Assembly (NCBI GenBank): GCA_000349905.1
Contig: KB722736.1
Coordinates: 1,792,723-1,856,722, forward strand
DNA: 64,000 nt
Source of the DNA: Volvariella volvacea V23
Lineage: Eukaryota; Basidiomycota; Agaricomycetes; Agaricales; Pluteaceae
Reading direction: 5' to 3'
The translations under genes were made by a program, and so were the position numbers. Below, in pieces: positions 57,781 through 64,000 of the stretch. Each line of letters starts with the position of its first letter. Within the stretch, counting starts at the first letter, position 1. The notes below the pieces were generated by a model, which did not search any database, was not told the origin of the DNA, and was given only the letters and a program-made list of their open reading frames with translations.

Positions 57781-60169
57781 TATTAATAGTGTTGGTAATA
57801 GGTGGGGCGGTAGTATTAGAAAAAGAAAAGTGGTTGTGTAGATGAGTTGTGTGGCTGTAGAACTGTGGAATGATGAGGCTGAGGGAGACTTGAAGCAGGT
57901 TTTATACTCGCTATGTTGCGACTAGAGCGGCTTGCGAGTGGTCGGTTATTGCCTATATGAGGGCGATCTGCGCAAGGCCACACGATTGAGCGGTGCGCAT
58001 CAAACGCATTTCGAGTTCCTGTCCGGTGGTACGAGACGCGATGGTGCCCCACAAAGGAACCGGTAAGTTTTCACCTTCGCGTTGGTTGTGTAGTTGGAAG
58101 TAGGTGGCTAAATTGATCGCGGCCACGGCATGATTGTGTCTTGACGGCAAAAAAGAGAAATAATGGATAGGATCTGATTGTAGGTCACAACGCAGTTTAT
58201 GCAACCGTGTCCAGACCGAGGTCTAATGATGGGGTTAGCACGCAAACCAAAAATACCACGTCCGACATCGCTCATCCCTCCAAATGAGGGTGATCTGCAA
58301 CAGCCACAGCATTCGCCAGGCGCACTAGGCCATGGCCTGCACGACATCAAAGGGCAACCAACCACTCGCATAGATGATCCGGCCTAAGCGATGGGATGCC
58401 GACCGGACTTCCCTCGACATGCAGGACCTTGTTCTGTCTTCGGCAATCACAACAATCATAGAAGGCAACATACCGATGTCAGGACGTAAGTCGAGAACAT
58501 ACCCAGTGATGATGCTAAACGAAGTGCGTGGACTCGTGGGTGATAATATAAGAGGTGGAGTAGCTAAAGATGCTGGGGCGGGGTAAGTCAATTTCGCTTC
58601 GAGCGCAGTTGGAATGTCAAAGACACTTACCTCATTCCTAGGGCTGATTTCGCAATTGAGAAAGGCTAAAACTTTGATGAATTGATTAATGAACGTGCCT
58701 GCGACCGGTTGAAGGGCTTGTAAGACTCAGGCTCAGGTTAAAAAACGCCAGAGTTGGGCAGTGTCAGCTGCGTTTCCACGAAAGACGAGAAACGAGAAAT
58801 TTGGTTTTCATGGGGCCCCTGGAATGTGTAACCCCGAAGCCACTCAGAAGCATGTCCGGCATGGTGGTAGCACATGAACCAAATGGGTGGGACGGAGCTC
58901 CAGTGCGAGCCGCCGGTCGACAATCAGCGCTATAATAGCGGCCCGTCATTTTGAGGTCGAGAATCAAAGGACCCGATGCTTGCGCAGCAAACTACTCAGT
59001 TGAGGGACCTGAGAGGACTCAGAGGCATTTTTGCGGAACTCTGGGCACTCGTTTAACGTCTACAACCTGCACGAATGTTCTACCCAGGCATCATATGAAG
59101 AGAGATGCTCTTTCCAATGTTGAGCTGTGTGAGTGCACAACTAACGAAAACGGTCATTGACGTGGCAACCAGAGCAAGATCCTAACTTTAGGCAAAGTCC
59201 TGAACGTGTTCAAGCTTACGCGTCGGACCGTAAGGACGGTGGCAGTTCCTGGAAGAGCAGTTAGAGTTCGTGAAAGCGCCAATTTTACGACGGCACTTTC
59301 GGACAGAGGCAGTCCGAAGAATGTTCACGATGGCTGCTCGCTAAAGATGCGGAGCTTGTGACCAGAGCTTGTGACCTGCTCATGTGTGACCCGGCTCCGG
59401 CGTCCTAAATGCGATGGCGTCATCGCAAACTACCGAGGCCCTTGGCGTCTAACAGAGACAAACAGAAGTGGTCCCCATGACTTCGCTAAATCCAGCAACT
59501 GGCGTCTTGTTGTCGTGCAGTATGTACAGATTCTTTGGGTACCATGCCCATGCGCGCTATGGTAGCGCTGCATAGTGCGCGGGTGGATAGCAGTCTCGCC
59601 ACCACAGGTCTCGTGGTCCACCTCGGTGCCTTTTAATTTTGACTTGTCGAGGAGCGGCCAAGGTGCGGTGACATGTTATTTTGTTTCGACAAACACATCA
59701 TGCCCTACATCTTAGCGTCCAGGTACGGACCACCTTTTGCTCCATGAATATCAGTCCCGCTGATAGCGAAGGAAATTTTCATTGCAGATCGTTACGACAC
59801 GTCCCAGTTATGCCCGGACGCATGGCCAACGTACGGTTGGACGCTCGTGTGATTGTGGATCAGACTTGCCAAATCCGCAACAATGCCTTGGATTGAATGA
59901 GCCTCGTGAGCACGTTACATGTGTTTCACTACCGATATGGGGTAACAACGCCATCTTACGCGCGAGTTGGAGCGCATTCGAGAAATGGGGAATACGAATT
60001 CGGGCCCTTCTTATCTCCATGTACGTTATTACTGGCCTACTGGGATGTGTTTCAGCCTTTAAACGTTCAGTCATCCCAGGACCAACCTTAATCCCGTGCC
60101 CATACCAGTTCTGATACGCCCATCTCACCCCACCGTCCTTCGGACTCCACCACAAACTTAAAAAAAGTC
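57781..60169. other. Long intergenic stretch, no supported gene
   Basis: About 2.4 kb with short frames on both strands only. I see no domain, RNA gene or clear transposon sequence in it. Confidence 0.5.
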
Positions 60170-60510
60170 AGAGCCTCGACAAATTTCTATCTCATCGTTC
60201 GTTTCCTTATACTGCAGAGACCTCTCGTTTTTCCGCCTCCTCATCTCCGTCAGGACTTTCCACCCTTTCGCTTATCGTTCTCTCTCTTTATCCAGAACAA
60301 CCACCCAAGTTACCAACTCCATGTCCTCTTAATCAACTTGTTGCCCCACATTCTCTTCCCCGCACCCCGCATTTCTCATCGTGATACCACACTGCCCCAT
60401 CTGATCTACATTATCGTAACGAAGATATCACACTTCTAATTCACAACCCACTCGAGACAAGGGAAAACCCGGAACCTCCATCCGTCAACTCCAACGCATC
60501 TGTGGAAAAG
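60170..60510 (+). promoter_or_regulatory. Pyrimidine-rich promoter/leader of DUF6534 gene 2
   Basis: CT-rich tracts (for example TCGTTCTCTCTCTTTATCC near 60276) fill the 300 bases before the ATG, a common feature of core promoters and leaders of expressed fungal genes. Confidence 0.45.
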
Positions 60511-63500
60511 ATGGGTGCCTACACATCCTCCATCGCTGCACCAACGGACGGGTTTGATCGGCATATGGTCGGAGCAGTTGAAGTGGGAATCGTAGTCTCA
60601 ATGGTTCTACACGGAGTCATCATCGCTTCCTCCGTTTCATACTTTCATAATTACGAGCGAGACGTCACATATGTGAGAGTTGTGGTAAGTTTCCTCTTTT
60701 GGTGTTTCTCATTTCTGTCTGTCGTCATCCACGCTGCACCTTGAATTGGTTGGTATTGGTATTGAAGACTGGCTGAGTGCCGCTCTCGTTGCCTCACCAC
60801 CCGCGATCCTATCGCATTATTTTGCTTTGAAACATTGCCCTATATGTGGTCAAAATGGAACTGCGGGGAAGGCGTCCGGAGACGGAAAAAACATTCCGTT
60901 CTGTCCTATTCATTCCATCTTTTGTTTACCTTCATGGAGCAGACATTGATCAATCACTGATATGCTGCATTTCAGATTGGGATGCTTTGGCGAGTCTTTA
61001 TCCTCAATGCATTCCGTCCGTTAACTAATTTCGTCCTTTCCGATCACCACTACAGGTTACTCTCTACAACACATACGGGTTGCCTACTATGGGGGCTATA
61101 CCAGATAACCATCCTCCAACTAGGCGAACAACTAGGGTTTTTCGTATACCCACAAACAATACCCCTCTCTGCTGCACTCTCAGCTCTAATGCAGTCTATA
61201 GTCCAAGTTCGTCCTTCTCTTTCCTCCTTTCCTCCCTTCCTCACTCACCGGCTCCCTGAATTAGGCCGTATTCACCTACCGCCTCTACCGCTTCTCCAGA
61301 GCAATTGTAATAGCAGGAATCTGCTGGGTCCTCACAATCTACGAACTCGTCGGCACGTTCATCTACGCCCTCAACTTCCCCTCAAAATCGGTATCCGACC
61401 AGGGAGCATATCAAGTCACGTATGGTTGGTTAGTTCTTTCGGTGCTGGCGTGTGCAGCGGTGGTGGATGCTGTCATCGCTATTTCGATTGCGGTGGCGCT
61501 GCATAGTGGGCGATCGGCTGCTATGGGAAGGTGAGTGGGCTTTTGGGTTTTATGGTGTGAGAAGAGGAATTTATGGGCTTGTTAGTAGTACGCATACAGC
61601 CGTTGATAAACTCGAGACGTGGACTCTACGTGAGCCTTATTCCCTTTTTGTTCTTGTTTAGCTTCATACTTCTCACAGGAACCGGGATGTTAACGAGCTT
61701 CTTGGCCATCGCCGTCGTTGTTAATGTAAGCGTCCATGAGACTTTCAAGAACCCTTTTTTTTGCTAATGAAGATACAGTTTGGGATGGACAGACAAAACA
61801 GTGACTATTAGGCTCCATGCTCATATTCTCCGTGCTCATAAAAGACTGTGCAGATGTCTGGCTAGCATTATATATTGGCATCACGAATTGTACGTATTTT
61901 CGCTTTATACACACGCACTCTCAGGTATCTAAGCACCAATTTGGGCTTACAGTGTATCCATTAACGCTGCTAACGCTGTGCGTTCCCGCTACTCCCTCAT
62001 TCACCCTAAGCCACATCAATGCTTACATCAGCCCTACAGATTCAACGGCCGAAGAGAACTTCGCGCCCAAGACCAGACTGATAAAGAAATTACAGTAGAC
62101 CGTCTTCGCGCAAGTGGGATAATAACCTCTGCCGCTGCTAATGCTTACGGACGCCCACGATCGAATTCTCACACGTCGCGTATATCGAGAGTATCCTCGA
62201 ATGCTACCAATACCACACGAAGGAGTGGGTATAGTGGCATCAGCGGCTTTAGTGGTGGTGGAGGACACCATCGTGCCGAGTCGTTTTCGTTGGGGACTCT
62301 GAACATCAGGAGGAGCGACGAGATCGTCAGGAGTGGGCGGGACTCGGCGTTTAGCCTCGGACACGGACGAAAAGACAGTCTGAACAGCATTCGAAGCGGT
62401 AGTGGGGGTGTGGGCGGAGGAGTGATGCTGAACCGAAGCTCGAGCTCGAGCTTAAGTCCTGGTGGGAAAAGTGACCACCAGGGCCATGGCAACAACCGCA
62501 ATCGAGCGTCTACCATTGCGGAGATTGGGGAGTTGGACAGTGTTGATATGGATAAGGAGGTCGATGAGAAGGAGAGGAAGATTGGGGTTCCTATTAGTGC
62601 GCATGAGGCAGTTGCGCCCGCAAGGGCTTCTGCAGCTTCGCCGTCGCCTGGACTAGAGCGCGGATTATTCGGGTGTGGGCTGGGGCCTGGGTATGGTGGT
62701 AGATACGCCACCGGCGGAGGTGAGGGTGCAGCTCAAGCCACCGATGGAGGAGTAGGAGGAGAACTCGGAAGACGAGGAGGAAGGGAGATAGAAATCCATG
62801 AACATGTGGAGGTGGTCGTGCATTTGGATTCTTTACCTCCACCACCACGTGGACAGAGTGGACATGGTTCGTTAGGCCATGAGCGTGTCCTGGGAGGACT
62901 TCACACGGATGCCAGTGCGAACGGGAACGGGAATGCGATTACCGGTATGGATACGAGCGCGAGCTGGGATTCGAGCACGAGTAGGAACACGGATACGATG
63001 AACAGGAGTGAGAACGGGAATACGAACGCGGGTGGAATTCGAAGTCATGGATTGACAAGGGCACGTTCGCTTACGAGTCCGAGTCCGAGCACGAATCCGA
63101 GTCCAACCCCGTATCCGAATCCGTTTGCAAATCCGACCCCCACCTTACGAGCGTCGTCGGTGTCAATACCAGCACCAATAACAACACACTCGCCCCCATC
63201 TCCATCCGCATTGGCGCCAATGTCCGGGGCAGACCTGGACTGTCAGTGGCAGGGGGACGCAGTCACGCGCGCACGACCACGCTCGTATTCACAGGGCCAT
63301 CGGTCCCTCGACCGAAATTCAAATCGCGTGCGTGACCATGGTGCGGGGATAGAGGACGATTCGGGCGTTGGCGTCGGTGCTAGTGATGATAGGTTCGGGG
63401 TGATTGTGATCACCCCTCCGCCTGGCGCTGTTGTTCGTGATGCCCATCACAGTCGTCGTCATCGACATCAGCGGTACGGCCAGGGACAGAGCGAGTGTCA

Positions 63501-64000
63501 TGCTAGGCCTGAGGATCACGAGCGTGATCGCCCTACCAGAAATGCTCGGGCTGCCGACCGGGACGCCGATACAGCGAGTCATCACCACGTCCATCGGGAG
63601 AGCTATCAAGGCCATGATCACCACAGTCAGGATCATCATCGGATTGGTAATCGCTACAGATATAGCCTTGATGACCCTCCGATCCCTGTTCGTGGTCATC
63701 TCCGGGACTCGAGGATGAGCTCGAGCTCGGATTATCCTGCGAGTGTCAGTGTTGGGCATCACGAGCTGGGTCACGAGAATGTTTATTTGGGTCGTGATGA
63801 CGATGGTCCGTGGTTGAGACTGCCACCAACGCCGGGATTTTTGAGGGAGTTGGAGTACACGGGGAGTATGGACCGGGGGTGGTTGGTTGATGGGGAGGAG
63901 GGATTTGAGCGTGATGGTGCGAGTATATTTGGGAGTGAGGATGGGGAGAGTACGACCGTGTATGAAGGTGCTAGCGTGAGAGGACGGTATGGTGGCGGCG
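60511..64000 (+). CDS. DUF6534-type multipass membrane protein 2 with a very long tail (runs past the window end)
   Basis: Exons 60511-60684, 60976-61206 and later ones encode spans matching the paralogue at 43882: GAVEVGIVVSMVLHGVIIAS, LLSTTHTGCLLWGLYQITIL, AVFTYRLYRFSRAIVIAGIC, VLSVLACAAVVDAVIAISIA, TAVDKLETWTLRTGMLTSFL, DVWLALYIGITN, YPLTLLTL. The last visible exon starts at 62040 (FNGRRELRAQDQTDKEITVD) and stays open to 64000, more than 650 codons. The tail is disordered: Ser/Gly-rich (SGISGFSGGGGHHRAESFSL), Asn/Pro/Ser-rich (TSPSPSTNPSPTPYPNPF), then rich in His, Arg and Asp. The membrane part is a family of unknown function. The tail is presumably cytoplasmic and may be a phosphorylated platform; that is inference. 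The stop lies outside the window. Confidence 0.82.

Noticed and set aside
57955..58320. Weak internal repeat (ATGAGGGCGATCTGC and ATGAGGGTGATCTGC)
   Set aside because: Similarity is limited to about 25 bases with no extension, not enough to call a repeat.

Overview
The window is nuclear DNA of a filamentous basidiomycete, most likely an Agaricomycete. Genes are dense on both strands and split by many short introns (about 45-70 nt, GT..AG). Several families are ones I know mainly from mushroom-forming fungi: DUF6699 proteins, DUF6534-type membrane proteins, tandem P450s, GH5 and GH30 glucanases. All exon structures here were read by eye from splice signals, frame continuity and paralogue comparison; none has transcript support.

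Layout. 1-3.6 kb: 3' end of an O-methyltransferase gene, then a tandem duplication carrying a tRNA-Glu(CTC) in each unit and a decayed methyltransferase tail in the second. 3.7-4.5 kb: an incompletely resolved minus-strand gene. 5.67-6.36 kb: a probable non-autonomous mobile element full of AGGTTGA/TCAACCT motifs, with a tRNA-like internal promoter. 7.2-11.5 kb: three paralogous small secreted cysteine proteins with identical exon architecture, interleaved with a DUF6699 gene. 11.9-12.9 kb: a second DUF6699 gene. 15-16.3 kb: a Ser-rich protein with a CPACG motif. 16.7-20 kb: an arsenite methyltransferase fused to a Cdc25/Acr2-like rhodanese domain, followed by a decayed copy. 20.3-22.2 kb: a GH5 glucanase interrupted by a 100-N gap. 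25.8-27.9 kb: an HMG-box regulator. 30.1-32.5 kb: a GH30 enzyme in 17 exons. 33.3-36.6 kb: two more DUF6699 genes flanking a secreted eight-cysteine protein. 37.5-42 kb: mitochondrial DNA polymerase gamma. 43-45.8 kb: a small unknown gene and a DUF6534-type membrane protein. 47.5-53.1 kb: two tandem P450s, the second with a frameshifting deletion. 54.3-57.8 kb: an NmrA-like oxidoreductase, a fragment of a D-amino-acid oxidase gene, and the intact D-amino-acid oxidase. 60.5-64 kb: a second DUF6534-type gene whose huge cytoplasmic tail runs off the window.

The recurring theme is local duplication followed by decay (methyltransferase/tRNA, arsM-rhodanese, P450, D-amino-acid oxidase tail) or diversification (secreted trio, DUF6699, DUF6534). 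I see no polyketide, peptide or terpene backbone enzyme, so the P450s and methyltransferase are not shown to form a biosynthetic cluster. The most notable signals are the secreted trio with correlated loss of one cysteine pair, the arsenic methylation/reduction fusion, and the long membrane-protein tail.
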